Shown: positions 26,681 through 36,083 of the stretch, piece after piece | Position numbering within the stretch: position 1 is the stretch's first letter | Layout: each line of letters opens with the position of its first letter | Assembly (NCBI RefSeq): GCF_029203285.1 | Contig: NZ_CP115669.1 | Location: 3,720,001-3,784,000 of the forward strand | From: Pseudomonas sp. PSE14 | GTDB taxonomy: Bacteria; Pseudomonadota; Gammaproteobacteria; Pseudomonadales; Pseudomonadaceae | Direction: 5' to 3' | DNA: 64,000 nt | Made by a program: the position numbers and the translations under genes | Notes under the pieces: model-generated | What the model was told of the DNA's origin: nothing | Databases searched by the model: none | What the model saw: only the letters and a program-made list of their open reading frames with translations

Positions 26681-29131
26681 ATGAAAAAGCTCAAGCTCGT
26701 ACTGATCGGCAACGGCATGGCCGGTGTGCGCACCCTCGAAGAACTGCTGAAGATCGCGCCCGACCTCTACGACATCACCGTGTTCGGCGCCGAGCCCCAC
26801 CCCAACTACAACCGTATCCTGCTCTCCCCCGTGCTGGCCGGCGAACAGGCCTTCGAGGACATCGTCCTCAACGACCTCAACTGGTACAGCGAGAATGGCA
26901 TCCGCCTGCTGCTCAACCGCAAGGTCACCCGCATCGACCGCCACCGCCGCAAGGTCTACGCCGCGGACGGCAGCGAAGCTGAATACGACCGCCTGCTGAT
27001 CGCCACCGGCTCCAACCCCTTCATCCTGCCGGTGCCGGGCAACCGCCTGGAGGGCGTGATCGGCTACCGCGACATCGCCGACACCCAAACCATGATCGAC
27101 ACCGCCGGCAGCCATAGCCACGCGGTGGTCATCGGCGGCGGCCTGCTCGGCCTGGAGGCCGCCAATGGTCTCAAGCAGCGCGGCATGGACGTGACCGTGG
27201 TGCACCTCTCCGACTGGCTGCTGGAGCGCCAGCTGGACCGCACTGCTGGCAAACTGCTGCAAAGTGCGTTGGAATCACGCGGCATTCATTTCCGCCTCAA
27301 CACCCAGACTGAGGAGCTGATCGACGACGGCAGCGGCCGCGTCTGCGCCGTGCGCTTCAAGGACGGCGAGGTGATCGCCGCCGACCTGGTGGTGATGGCC
27401 GCCGGCATACGCCCCAATACGGAACTCGCCGAGAAGACCGGCCTGCCCTGCAACCGCGGCATCCTGGTCAACGACACCCTGCAAACCTACGATCCGCGCA
27501 TCTACGCCCTGGGCGAATGCGCCAGCCACCGTGGCATCGCCTACGGCCTGGTGGCGCCGCTGTTCGAGCAGGCCAAGGTCTGCGCCAACCACCTGGCCAT
27601 GCTCGGCTTCGCCCGCTACCAGGGCTCGGTGACCTCCACCAAGCTCAAGGTCACCGGCATCGACCTGTTCTCCGCTGGCGAATTCATGGCCGGCGAAGGC
27701 ACCGAGACCATCACCCTCTCCGACCCCATCGGCGGCGTGTACAAGAAGCTGGTGATCAAGGACGACGTGCTGGTTGGCGCCTGCCTCTACGGCGACACCG
27801 CCGACGGTGGCTGGTACTTCCGGCAGATCCGAGAGAACCACAACGTCGCCGAGATCCGCGACCATCTGATGTTCGGCGAGAGCAGCATTGGCGACGTCGG
27901 CCATCAGGGCCAGAACAGCGCGGCGAACATGCCTGACAGCGCCGAAGTCTGCGGCTGCAACGGCGTGTGCAAGGGCACCATCGTCAAGGCGATCCAGGAG
28001 AACGGCCTGTTCAGCGTCGACGAGGTGAAGAAGCACACCAAGGCCGCCAGCTCCTGCGGTTCCTGCGCAGGGCTCGTGGAACAGATCCTGATCAGCACCG
28101 TGGGCGGCGCGGCGGACGTGAAGCCCAAGAGTGAGAAAGCCATCTGCGGCTGCAGCGACCTCAACCACGGCCAGATACGCCAAGCGATCCGCGAGCATCA
28201 CCTGACCTCGCTGAGCTCCGCCATGCGCTTCATGGACTGGCGCACCCCGGACGGCTGCGCCACCTGCCGCCCGGCACTGAACTACTACCTGATCTCCACT
28301 TGGCCGGGCGAGGCCAAGGACGACCCGCAGTCGCGTCTGATCAACGAACGCGCCCACGCCAACATCCAGAAGGACGGCACCTACTCGGTGGTCCCGCGCA
28401 TGTGGGGCGGCGTGACCAATGCAGCCGAACTGCGGCGCATCGCCGACGTGGCCGACAAGTACCAGGTGCCCATGGTCAAGGTCACCGGCGGCCAGCGCAT
28501 CGACCTCTTGGGCATCAGGAAGGACGATCTGCCGGCGATCTGGAAGGAGCTGGACATGCCCTCCGGCCATGCCTACGGCAAGTCCATTCGTACGGTGAAG
28601 ACCTGCGTGGGCAGCGAGTTCTGCCGCTTCGGCACGCAGAACTCGACCCAGTTGGGCATCGACCTGGAGCACGACCTGTTCAACATGTGGTCACCGCACA
28701 AGGTCAAGCTGGCGGTCTCCGGCTGCCCGCGCAACTGCGCCGAAGCCGGCATCAAGGACATCGGCATCATCGGCGTGGATTCGGGCTGGGAGCTGTACAT
28801 CGGCGGCAACGGCGGGATCAAGACCGAGGTGGCGGAGTTCTTCGTCAAGCTCAAGACCGCCGAGGAAGTGCGCGAGTACAGCGGCGCCTTCCTGCAGCTC
28901 TACCGCGAGGAAGCCTTCTACCTCGAACGCACCGTGCATTACCTGCAACGCGTGGGCATGGAGCGCATCAAGAAGGCCGTGCTGGAGGACGCGGAGAACC
29001 GCCAGGCGCTCAATGCGCGCCTGCAATTCTCCCTGTCGCTGGAGCAGGACCCGTGGCAGGAGCGCATCGCCCAGCAACCGCTGAAGAAGGAATTCGAACG
29101 GATTCCGCTCAAGCAACTGGAAACCGCCTGA
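26681..29131 (+). CDS. nirB: Assimilatory NAD(P)H-nitrite reductase large subunit
   Basis: NirB reduces nitrite to ammonium with six electrons from NAD(P)H through FAD, Fe-S and siroheme. In the 816 residues one sees an FAD/NAD(P)-binding pyridine nucleotide-disulfide oxidoreductase half (1-410; GNGMAGVR, GGGLLGLEAA) and two BFD-type [2Fe-2S] segments (CGCNGVC about 421 with CGSC, and CGCSDLN about 486 with CATC). The siroheme/[4Fe-4S] domain has TCVGSEFCRFG (about 640) and SGCPRNCAEAG (about 680). First gene of nirB-nirD-nitrate reductase-cobA. After the stop a GGGGCCCC-type hairpin (about 29140-29161) precedes nirD. Confidence 0.96.
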   Translation: MKKLKLVLIGNGMAGVRTLEELLKIAPDLYDITVFGAEPHPNYNRILLSPVLAGEQAFEDIVLNDLNWYSENGIRLLLNRKVTRIDRHRRKVYAADGSEAEYDRLLIATGSNPFILPVPGNRLEGVIGYRDIADTQTMIDTAGSHSHAVVIGGGLLGLEAANGLKQRGMDVTVVHLSDWLLERQLDRTAGKLLQSALESRGIHFRLNTQTEELIDDGSGRVCAVRFKDGEVIAADLVVMAAGIRPNTELAEKTGLPCNRGILVNDTLQTYDPRIYALGECASHRGIAYGLVAPLFEQAKVCANHLAMLGFARYQGSVTSTKLKVTGIDLFSAGEFMAGEGTETITLSDPIGGVYKKLVIKDDVLVGACLYGDTADGGWYFRQIRENHNVAEIRDHLMFGESSIGDVGHQGQNSAANMPDSAEVCGCNGVCKGTIVKAIQENGLFSVDEVKKHTKAASSCGSCAGLVEQILISTVGGAADVKPKSEKAICGCSDLNHGQIRQAIREHHLTSLSSAMRFMDWRTPDGCATCRPALNYYLISTWPGEAKDDPQSRLINERAHANIQKDGTYSVVPRMWGGVTNAAELRRIADVADKYQVPMVKVTGGQRIDLLGIRKDDLPAIWKELDMPSGHAYGKSIRTVKTCVGSEFCRFGTQNSTQLGIDLEHDLFNMWSPHKVKLAVSGCPRNCAEAGIKDIGIIGVDSGWELYIGGNGGIKTEVAEFFVKLKTAEEVREYSGAFLQLYREEAFYLERTVHYLQRVGMERIKKAVLEDAENRQALNARLQFSLSLEQDPWQERIAQQPLKKEFERIPLKQLETA

Positions 29132-29187
29132 GTGCACGCCGGGCCCCGTCACCGGGGCCCCAACCACCGCATCGCTGGAGACATCCC

Positions 29188-29529
29188 ATGAACTGGCTCG
29201 ACATCTGCGCCCTGGACGACATCAACCCGCTCGGCTCGCGCGTCATCGCCGGCCCCAAGGGCGACATCGCGATCTTCCGCACGGCTGGCGACGAAGTCTT
29301 CGCCCTCGACGACCGCTGCCCGCACAAGGGCGGTCCGCTGTCCCAGGGGCTCATCTACGGTAAGCGCGTGGCCTGCCCGCTGCACAACTGGCAGATCGAA
29401 CTGGCCAGCGGCGAAGCCGTCGCCCCCGACCAGGGCTGCGCCCATCGCCACGACGTGAAGGTCGAGGACGGCCGGGTGCTGCTGGCCCTGCGCGGTCCTG
29501 CTGTTCTGGATCAGGCCCACTGCGCCTGA
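29188..29529 (+). CDS. nirD: Nitrite reductase small subunit (Rieske-type)
   Basis: NirD is the 113-residue partner of NirB. It has a Rieske-like fold with CPHKG (about 47-51) and CPLHNWQ (about 66-72), the two Cys-x-x-His-type ligand boxes, so an intact [2Fe-2S] site appears possible here. It starts 56 bases after nirB, with GGAG before ATG 29188. Confidence 0.95.
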   Translation: MNWLDICALDDINPLGSRVIAGPKGDIAIFRTAGDEVFALDDRCPHKGGPLSQGLIYGKRVACPLHNWQIELASGEAVAPDQGCAHRHDVKVEDGRVLLALRGPAVLDQAHCA

Positions 29530-29566
29530 TCCCCACTTTGCCGAAACACTGCAGCGAGGCCGCGCC

Positions 29567-32281
29567 ATGAACCCGAACCGTCGCACCACCGCATCCACCT
29601 GCTGCTACTGCGGCGTGGGCTGCGGCGTACTGATCGAACACGACGACGAGCGCATCCTGGGCGTACAGGGCGACCCACAGCATCCGGCCAACTTCGGCCG
29701 CCTGTGCAGCAAGGGCTCGACCCTGCACCTCACCGGCGATGCCGCCGCCCGCGCGCAGTTCCCGGAGCTGCGCCTGGGCAAGGGCCTGTCGCGCACCCGG
29801 ACCGACTGGGACACCGCGCTGGAGCATGCGGCAGGCGTCTTCGCCGAGACCATTCGCGAGCACGGACCGGACAGCGTGGCCTTCTACGTATCCGGCCAAC
29901 TGCTCACCGAGGACTACTACGCCTTCAACAAGCTCGCCCGCGCCCTGGTCGGCACCAACAACATCGACAGCAACTCGCGGCTGTGCATGTCTTCTGCGGT
30001 AGTCGGCTACAAGCGCAGCCTTGGCGCCGACGCCCCGCCCTGCAGCTACGAGGACATCGAGCGGGCCGACTGCGTGATGATCGCCGGCAGCAACATGGCC
30101 TACGCCCACCCGGTACTGTTCCGTCGCCTGGAAGAGGCCCGCGCGCGGCGCCCGGAGATGAAGCTGATCGTCATCGACCCGCGCGTCACTGACACCGCCG
30201 AACAGGCCGACCTGCACCTGGCCATCCTGCCCGGCACCGACGTTGCGCTGTTCCACGGCATCCTGCACATCCTGCTCTGGGAAGGCTGGATAGACCGCGC
30301 CTTCATCGACGCCCACACCGAGGGCCTGGAAGAACTCAAGGCACTGGTACGCGACTACGGCCCGCTGGCCGTGGCGGAAATCTGCGGCATCGCCGTGGAT
30401 GACCTGCAGCGCGCCGCCCGGTGGATCGGCCAGGCGCCCTCCTTTCTCTCGCTCTGGTGCATGGGCCTGAACCAATCCACCGCCGGCAGCGCGAAGAACA
30501 GTGCGCTGATCAACCTGCACCTGGCCACCGGGCAGATCGGCCGTCCCGGCGCCGGCCCCTTCTCCCTCACCGGCCAGCCCAATGCCATGGGCGGCCGCGA
30601 GACCGGCAGCCTGTCCAACCTGCTACCCGGCCACCGCGAAGCCGGCAATGCCGAACACCGCGCGGAAGTCGCCGCCTACTGGGGCGTCGAGCACCTGCCG
30701 GAGAATCCCGGCCTGAGCGCCATCGAGCTGTTCGACGGCGTGCGGGACAGACGCATCAAGGCCCTGTGGATCGCCTGCACCAACCCGGCGCAGTCCCTGC
30801 CAGACCAGACCCGCGTGCGCGAAGCCTTGGCCGCCTGCCCCTTCGTCATCGTCCAGGAAGCCTTCAGCACCAGCGAAACCTGCCAGTACGCCGACCTGCT
30901 GCTGCCGGCCGCCAGCTGGGGCGAAAAGGAAGGTACGGTGACCAACTCCGAACGCCGCATCAGTCATGTGCGCCCGGCCATAACCGCCATCGGCGAGGCG
31001 CGCGCGGACTGGAGCATCGTCTGCGATTTCGCCCGCCGCCTGGAGCAGCGCCTGCGCCCCGGCGAGACCAGCCTGTTCGACTTCGACTCGCCGGCAGCAC
31101 TGTTCGATGAGTACAAATTGCTGACCCGCGAGCGCGATCTCGACCTGTCCGGCATCAGTTACGCCCTGCTGGACACTCGCGGCCCGCAGCAATGGCCCTT
31201 CCCTTTGCACGCAACCCAAGGCACCGAGCGCCTCTACAGCGACGGGCAATTCCCCACCGCCAATGGCCGCGCCCGGCTCATCGCCGAGCCCTATCGCGCA
31301 CCGAAGGAAAAACGCGATGCGCGCTATCCGCTGATCCTCAACACCGGGCGCCTGCGTGATCAGTGGCACGGCATGACCCGCACCGGCACCGCGCCGCAGC
31401 TGTTCGGTCACGTCGAGGAAGCCGTGCTTGGCCTGCACCCGGACGAACTGCGCCGCCGACGCATCAGCGACGGCCAACTGGTCCGCCTGCACAGTCGTCG
31501 TGGCGAGCTGGTGCTGCCGGTGCAGGCCGACGATCGCCTGCGGCCCGGCCAGGCTTTCCTGCCGATGCACTGGGGTGACCGCTTCCTCAAAGGTTTGGGC
31601 GTCAACGTACTCACATTGCCGGCCGTGGACCCGCTGTCACGTCAGCCCGAGCTGAAACACGCCACGGTGGAAGTCAGCCGTATCGAGCTGCCCTGGCAGT
31701 TCTTCGCCCTGGTGGAAGGCGATGTACAGAAACGTTTCGATGCCCTGCGCCTGCTGTTCGAAGGCCTGCGTTACGCCAGCTTCAGCCCCACTGGCCGCGA
31801 GCGCCCGGCCCTGGTGATCCGGGCCGCGCACCATAAGGCGCCGAGCGCGGAATGGCTGGCCGCCATCGATGTGCTGCTCGATCTCAACGATGGGCCAGTC
31901 ATGGCGTACGACGACCCCCGTATCTCGGTCGGCAAACGCGTACGCATCGAGCAATCGCGCATCGTCTCGCTGCGCCTGGCAGGCGAAACGGCAGCGCGCG
32001 CCTGGCTGCGCGAACTGTGGAAGGAAGGCCGCGCCGATCAGGAACTGCGCCGCTGGCTGCTCGCCCCCCTCAGTGCCGCGCCGGGCAAAGTCGGCGCTAC
32101 GGCCGACAAGACCCTGTGCAACTGCCTGGACGTCAGCCAGAGCCGCATCCAGGCCGGCATCGACCAGGGCCTGGACCTGGACGGCCTCAAGTGCGAACTC
32201 AAGTGCGGGACCGCCTGCGGTTCCTGCGTACCGGAAATCAAGCGCCTGCTGGTCCAGCGTCCGCTGGCCGCAACGGCCTGA
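29567..32281 (+). CDS. nasC: Assimilatory nitrate reductase catalytic subunit
   Basis: This 904-residue cytoplasmic molybdoenzyme reduces nitrate to nitrite. The N-terminal [4Fe-4S] motif is C13-x-x-C-x3-C19 ... C47. The bis-MGD domains of the DMSO reductase family follow (NNIDSNSRLCMSSAV, MGGRETG, LPAASWGEKEGTVTNSERR). The C-terminal extension (about 790-904) ends in a BFD-like [2Fe-2S] segment (CNCLDV, CGTACGSC), typical of NasA/NasC reductases that take electrons from a NADH-reductase partner. No separate reductase subunit gene is present here. It follows nirD by 37 bases. Confidence 0.95.
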   Translation: MNPNRRTTASTCCYCGVGCGVLIEHDDERILGVQGDPQHPANFGRLCSKGSTLHLTGDAAARAQFPELRLGKGLSRTRTDWDTALEHAAGVFAETIREHGPDSVAFYVSGQLLTEDYYAFNKLARALVGTNNIDSNSRLCMSSAVVGYKRSLGADAPPCSYEDIERADCVMIAGSNMAYAHPVLFRRLEEARARRPEMKLIVIDPRVTDTAEQADLHLAILPGTDVALFHGILHILLWEGWIDRAFIDAHTEGLEELKALVRDYGPLAVAEICGIAVDDLQRAARWIGQAPSFLSLWCMGLNQSTAGSAKNSALINLHLATGQIGRPGAGPFSLTGQPNAMGGRETGSLSNLLPGHREAGNAEHRAEVAAYWGVEHLPENPGLSAIELFDGVRDRRIKALWIACTNPAQSLPDQTRVREALAACPFVIVQEAFSTSETCQYADLLLPAASWGEKEGTVTNSERRISHVRPAITAIGEARADWSIVCDFARRLEQRLRPGETSLFDFDSPAALFDEYKLLTRERDLDLSGISYALLDTRGPQQWPFPLHATQGTERLYSDGQFPTANGRARLIAEPYRAPKEKRDARYPLILNTGRLRDQWHGMTRTGTAPQLFGHVEEAVLGLHPDELRRRRISDGQLVRLHSRRGELVLPVQADDRLRPGQAFLPMHWGDRFLKGLGVNVLTLPAVDPLSRQPELKHATVEVSRIELPWQFFALVEGDVQKRFDALRLLFEGLRYASFSPTGRERPALVIRAAHHKAPSAEWLAAIDVLLDLNDGPVMAYDDPRISVGKRVRIEQSRIVSLRLAGETAARAWLRELWKEGRADQELRRWLLAPLSAAPGKVGATADKTLCNCLDVSQSRIQAGIDQGLDLDGLKCELKCGTACGSCVPEIKRLLVQRPLAATA

Positions 32282-32318
32282 ATCACGCCGCGTAGACGGC
32301 AGCCCGAGGAGATGGATC

Positions 32319-33056
32319 ATGAGTGGAAAAGTCTGGCTGATCGGCGCGGGCCCGGGTGATCCGGAACTGCTGACCCTGAAGGCAGTACGCGCCCTGGCAC
32401 AGGCCGAGGTGGTCCTGATCGATGATCTGGTGAACCCGGCGGTGCTGGAACACTGCCCGACGGCGCGGGTGATTTCCGTCGGCAAGCGCGGCGGCTGCCG
32501 CTCCACGCCGCAGGATTTCATCCACCGGCTGATGCTGCGCCATGCCCGCCAAGGACGGCGTGTGGCGCGCCTCAAAGGTGGCGATCCGTGCATCTTCGGG
32601 CGTGGCGGCGAGGAGGCCGAGTGGCTTGGTGTGCGGGGTATCGAGTGCGAACTGGTGAACGGCATCACTGCCGGACTGGCAGCTGCGACTCAGTGTCGCA
32701 TCCCGCTGACCCTGCGCGGCGTGAGTCGAGGTGTGACCCTTGTAACCGCGCACACCCAGGACGACAGCCCCTTGAACTGGCGCGGCCTGGCCGAGGGCGG
32801 CACGACGCTGGTGGTGTACATGGGCGTGGCGAAACTGGCGGAAATCCGCGACGGCCTGCTGGACGGCGGAATGCCCGCCGAGATGCCGGTGGCGATGATC
32901 GAGAATGCCTCCCTGCCCAGCCAGCGCGAGTACCGCAGCCGGATCAAGGACATGCTCGAAGATGCCCGGCGTTTTGCCCTGAAAAGCCCGGCAATCCTGG
33001 TGATCGGCGAGGTGGCCGCCGCCGCGCAACAGCTCGCTCTGGAACGTACCGCCTGA
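32319..33056 (+). CDS. cobA: Uroporphyrinogen-III C-methyltransferase
   Basis: CobA (SUMT) adds two methyl groups from SAM to uroporphyrinogen III, giving precorrin-2 for siroheme and cobalamin. The 245-residue protein shows the SAM-binding VWLIGAGPGDPELLTLKA (4-21), RLKGGDPCIFGRGGEE (about 84-99) and PVAMIENAS (about 190). Its place at the end of the nirB operon makes sense because NirB needs siroheme. It is the methyltransferase only, without the CysG dehydrogenase/chelatase domain. GAGGAGA precedes ATG 32319. Confidence 0.95.
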   Translation: MSGKVWLIGAGPGDPELLTLKAVRALAQAEVVLIDDLVNPAVLEHCPTARVISVGKRGGCRSTPQDFIHRLMLRHARQGRRVARLKGGDPCIFGRGGEEAEWLGVRGIECELVNGITAGLAAATQCRIPLTLRGVSRGVTLVTAHTQDDSPLNWRGLAEGGTTLVVYMGVAKLAEIRDGLLDGGMPAEMPVAMIENASLPSQREYRSRIKDMLEDARRFALKSPAILVIGEVAAAAQQLALERTA

Positions 33057-33080
33057 TCCGAAAACTTTCTCGCAGGCAAA

Positions 33081-33110
33081 GAAAAACCCGGCCTAGGCCG
33101 GGTTTTTCTC
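33081..33110. terminator. Bidirectional terminator between cobA and oprF
   Basis: GAAAAACCCGGC and GCCGGGTTTTTC form a perfect palindrome joined at CTAG, flanked by A and T tracts, closing both convergent transcripts. Confidence 0.92.
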
Positions 33111-33125
33111 AGCAGCTCAGACCAA

Positions 33126-34181
33126 TTACTTGGCTTGGGCTTCTACTTGGGCTTCTACGCGGCGGTTAACAGCGCGGCCTTCGGCAGTTGCGTTGTCAGC
33201 AACCGGACGGCTCTCACCATAACCAACAGCGTTTACGCGGCCGCCTTCAACACCGTACTCGTTGACCAGTACGTCACGAACGGCGTTGGCACGACGCTCG
33301 GACAGCTTCTGGTTGTAGGCGTCGGTGCCGACGGAGTCGGTGTGGCCTTCAACGGTGGTGGAGGTGGACGGGTACTGCTTCATGAAGTCAGCCAGGTTCT
33401 TGATGTCAGCGTAGCTGTTCTCTTTAACCTTGGACTTGTCGAAGTCGAACTTCACGTCCAGCTGAACGCGAACGACTTCAGCAACAGCCGGGCAGCCGTT
33501 GGCGTCAACGGTGACGTTGGCCGGGGTGTTCGGGCACTTGTCGACGTTGTCGCAGACGCCGTCGTTGTCGGAGTCGGAGCAGACTTCAGCAACCGGCTCC
33601 GGAGCCGGGGCGGCTTTGCCACCACCGAAGTTCATACCAACACCCAGACCAGCCATCCACTCGCCCTGGTGACCGTTGTCACGCTGCTCCAGGCCGTACT
33701 GACCGTCGAGGCTCGCCTTGGCGTAGAAGTTCTCGGTGAAGTAGTACTTCAGACCGGTACCGATCATGGCCATGGTCAGGTTCTGACGACCGCCGTTGTC
33801 GGAATTGATGTTGGTCAGGCTCTGGTGACCGATACCTGCCGACACGTACGGACGCAGGTTACCAGCACCCGGGGTGCCGAAGTGGTAGATGGCATCCAGA
33901 GTGCTCAGGTTGCCGTGAACCTTCTTGTTGCCGGTCTCGTAGGTGCCACGAACGTCGTGGTACTCACCGTAGGACAGAGCCAGCTCGACGTCGTCGGTCA
34001 GGAAGTAGCCGACGGAGCCGCCGTACAGATCCGCGTTCTTCATGTTGCGGGTGCTGTCGGTGAAGTAGCGCTTGCCGAAGGCCTCGACCTCGACCGCGCC
34101 CTGGCCTTGAGCGAAGGCGTTTACAGCGGTGGCGGCGATTACAGAGCCGACAACGACGCCAAGGGTGTTCTTCAGTTTCAT
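33126..34181 (-). CDS. oprF: Major outer-membrane porin OprF
   Basis: OprF is a structural, peptidoglycan-anchoring porin. The 351 residues show a signal peptide (1-24, NAFA-QGQG), an eight-stranded beta-barrel N-domain (about 25-185) and a Pro/Ala hinge (APAPEPVAEV). A cysteine-bearing TSP3 calcium motif (CSDSDNDGVCDNVDKCPNTP) follows, then a C-terminal OmpA domain (about 230-345) with the peptidoglycan-binding SERRANAVRDVL helix. Downstream of sigX on the same strand; in P. aeruginosa it is partly SigX-dependent. Confidence 0.97.
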   Translation of the reverse strand: MKLKNTLGVVVGSVIAATAVNAFAQGQGAVEVEAFGKRYFTDSTRNMKNADLYGGSVGYFLTDDVELALSYGEYHDVRGTYETGNKKVHGNLSTLDAIYHFGTPGAGNLRPYVSAGIGHQSLTNINSDNGGRQNLTMAMIGTGLKYYFTENFYAKASLDGQYGLEQRDNGHQGEWMAGLGVGMNFGGGKAAPAPEPVAEVCSDSDNDGVCDNVDKCPNTPANVTVDANGCPAVAEVVRVQLDVKFDFDKSKVKENSYADIKNLADFMKQYPSTSTTVEGHTDSVGTDAYNQKLSERRANAVRDVLVNEYGVEGGRVNAVGYGESRPVADNATAEGRAVNRRVEAQVEAQAK

Positions 34182-34219
34182 CCGTTAAATCCCCATCTTG
34201 GTGGTCAATAAGTTGTCAA

Positions 34220-34247
34220 ACCATAGGCCGTACAACTTGGGTGGCAA
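34220..34247 (-). promoter_or_regulatory. Candidate vegetative promoter of oprF
   Basis: On the minus strand TTGCCA and TATGGT are separated by 16 bases, ending about 40 bases before the oprF start. A SigX-type promoter is also expected in this 108-bp gap but I could not fix its boxes. Confidence 0.4.
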
Positions 34248-34289
34248 GTTTATCAGAACTTCCCGGCCAAAGAGACAATATTTACTAAA

Positions 34290-34880
34290 CTATGATTCCG
34301 TCACACCGGAAAACTTTTCGCGCAATCGATCGAGTGCACGCTTGTAGCGCATTTTGGTAGCGCTCAACCCCATGTGCATGATATCGGCGATTTCCTGGAA
34401 CTCGAGCTCGGCCACGAATCGCAATACCAGAATTTCCCGATCAATGGGATTGACATGAACTAGCCATCGGTCTAGTCCACCGCGCTCTTCCACTTTCGGA
34501 GCCTTCTCTTCGGAAGCCTCCTCCACCGGGTCCAGACTCAGCGCATCGAGCAATCGCCGTTTGCGCCGCTCCTTCCGATATTGGGTAATGCACTCGTTGT
34601 AAGTGATGCTGTACAGCCAGGTCTTGAACTTCGATTTACCCTCGAAGTTCTTCAAACCATACAGAACCTTCAACATCACTTCTTGACACACATCATCGGC
34701 GTCCCGGTCATTGCCCAGATATCGGGCACAGACATTGAACAGCGTGCGCTGGTAGCGGCGCATCAGCTCTTCATAGGCTCGGGTCACGTGGAACAGTTCC
34801 GCATGAGAACGCTCCACCAGCTCCTCATCGGTAAGCTGGCGCGGGTCGTAGCGCAAGGGAAGTGATTGCGGCGTGTTCAA
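34290..34880 (-). CDS. sigX: ECF sigma factor SigX
   Basis: SigX is an ECF sigma factor that responds to envelope stress and membrane fluidity and controls oprF, fatty-acid synthesis and the cmaX-crfX-cmpX genes. The 196 residues contain region 2 (about 30-100; DADDVCQEVMLKVLY, KTWLYSITYNECITQYRK) and region 4 (about 135-190; PIDREILVLRFVAELEFQEIADIMHMGLSATKMRYKRAL). The first in-frame start is TTG at 34880 with no clear ribosome-binding site. No anti-sigma gene is adjacent, as is usual for SigX. Confidence 0.93.
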   Translation of the reverse strand: MNTPQSLPLRYDPRQLTDEELVERSHAELFHVTRAYEELMRRYQRTLFNVCARYLGNDRDADDVCQEVMLKVLYGLKNFEGKSKFKTWLYSITYNECITQYRKERRKRRLLDALSLDPVEEASEEKAPKVEERGGLDRWLVHVNPIDREILVLRFVAELEFQEIADIMHMGLSATKMRYKRALDRLREKFSGVTES

Positions 34881-34952
34881 GTCGGGTCGGGCCAGGTCAT
34901 GTCAGCGGCCGACGCGGCTCGCGTGGAGCGGCATCGGCGATCGGTCATCATC

Positions 34953-35777
34953 TCAGCGACTGGTCACTCGCTGATCGAGCAGGATGCGGTTGGCAATGGA
35001 CACCAGCTCGCCCTCTTCCGTCAGCAGGATAGTCTTGATGGTACCAATTTCCTCGATGATGCCTTCGACATCCGCGACTTTCACTTGTTGCCCGACGTGG
35101 TACAGCTCACGCACATAAATGCCCGCGATGATCTGGCCGGCGACTTCGCGGCTGCCAAGGCCCAGGGCCAGCGCTGCCGCCAGGCCGATGGTGATCAGCA
35201 CGATGGCAATGATGTAGTTCAGCAGGTCGGTCTTGACCTCGAGCTGGCCGATGGCCACCGAGATGCTGATGATGATGACCAGCCACTGGGCGACACGCCC
35301 CAGGCCATTGGCGTATTCGAGACCGACACCGTCCGCGGCGCCGCGCACCAGGCTGTTGGCCAGCTGGGCGAGGAGAATACCGACGATCAGCACCAGCGCC
35401 GCGCCGAAGACCTTCGGCAGGTACAGCGCGAGCATGTCGAGGGTGGCGGATACGCGCTGCAGGCCCAGCGACTCCGCAGCGGAGACCAGGAACACCAGCA
35501 GCACGAACCAGTAGATGATCTTGCCGATCAGGGTCGAGACCGGCACCTGGATCCCGGCACGGGACATCAGCTTGGTCAGGCCGGTGCCCGCCATCAGGCG
35601 ATCCAGGCCCAGCTTGGCCAGCAGCTTGGACAGCAGCGCGTCGAGCAGCTTGGCGACGATGAAGCCGAGCAGCACGATCACCAGCGCGGCGAGCAGGTTC
35701 GGAATGAACCCGGCCAGCTTGCCCCACAGGGTGTTCATGGCGGTGAGCAGGCTTTGCGTCCAGATGTCGAATTGCAT
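34953..35777 (-). CDS. cmpX: MscS-like mechanosensitive channel CmpX
   Basis: This 274-residue inner-membrane protein has about five predicted membrane helices. They include LLAALVIVLLGFIVAKLL and AIVLITIGLAAALALGLG, the latter being the Gly/Ala-rich pore helix typical of MscS-like channels, followed by a short beta domain. In P. aeruginosa CmpX belongs to the SigX stress cluster and its loss activates SigX. ATG 35777 gives MQFDIWTQ; a TTG two codons earlier is the alternative. It starts two bases after the crfX stop. Confidence 0.9.
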   Translation of the reverse strand: MQFDIWTQSLLTAMNTLWGKLAGFIPNLLAALVIVLLGFIVAKLLDALLSKLLAKLGLDRLMAGTGLTKLMSRAGIQVPVSTLIGKIIYWFVLLVFLVSAAESLGLQRVSATLDMLALYLPKVFGAALVLIVGILLAQLANSLVRGAADGVGLEYANGLGRVAQWLVIIISISVAIGQLEVKTDLLNYIIAIVLITIGLAAALALGLGSREVAGQIIAGIYVRELYHVGQQVKVADVEGIIEEIGTIKTILLTEEGELVSIANRILLDQRVTSR

Positions 35778-35779
35778 GT

Positions 35780-36028
35780 TCAATCGGCCTTGTCAGCGGA
35801 AGGGGCGGAATTCTGCACGTGGCGCGATACGGGTGCAAGGTGCGCGGCGCCACGGGTGACCCCAATGGACAGCGCCTCCAGCCAGTGGCCCATGAGGCTG
35901 AACAGGTCGCCCGCGCCGACCTGGCGGTTGGCGGTCTTGAGCACGCGATCCAGGCGCGAGTCGTCGCCCGGCTGCTCCGGCGGCATCTTCAGCAGATCAC
36001 GCAAGGATTCTTCAAATGGGTCGTGCAT
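35780..36028 (-). CDS. crfX: Small SigX-cluster protein CrfX
   Basis: An 82-residue soluble protein of unknown function (MHDPFEESLRDLLKMPPE...). It lies between cmaX and cmpX, as crfX does in P. aeruginosa, where the three genes respond together to cell-wall stress. GTG 36034 two codons upstream is a possible start. Confidence 0.8.
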   Translation of the reverse strand: MHDPFEESLRDLLKMPPEQPGDDSRLDRVLKTANRQVGAGDLFSLMGHWLEALSIGVTRGAAHLAPVSRHVQNSAPSADKAD

Positions 36029-36083
36029 ACGCACCTCGCCTGTGTGAGGTGCTTGACGCCCTCACCACCTCAAAAGTCACAAC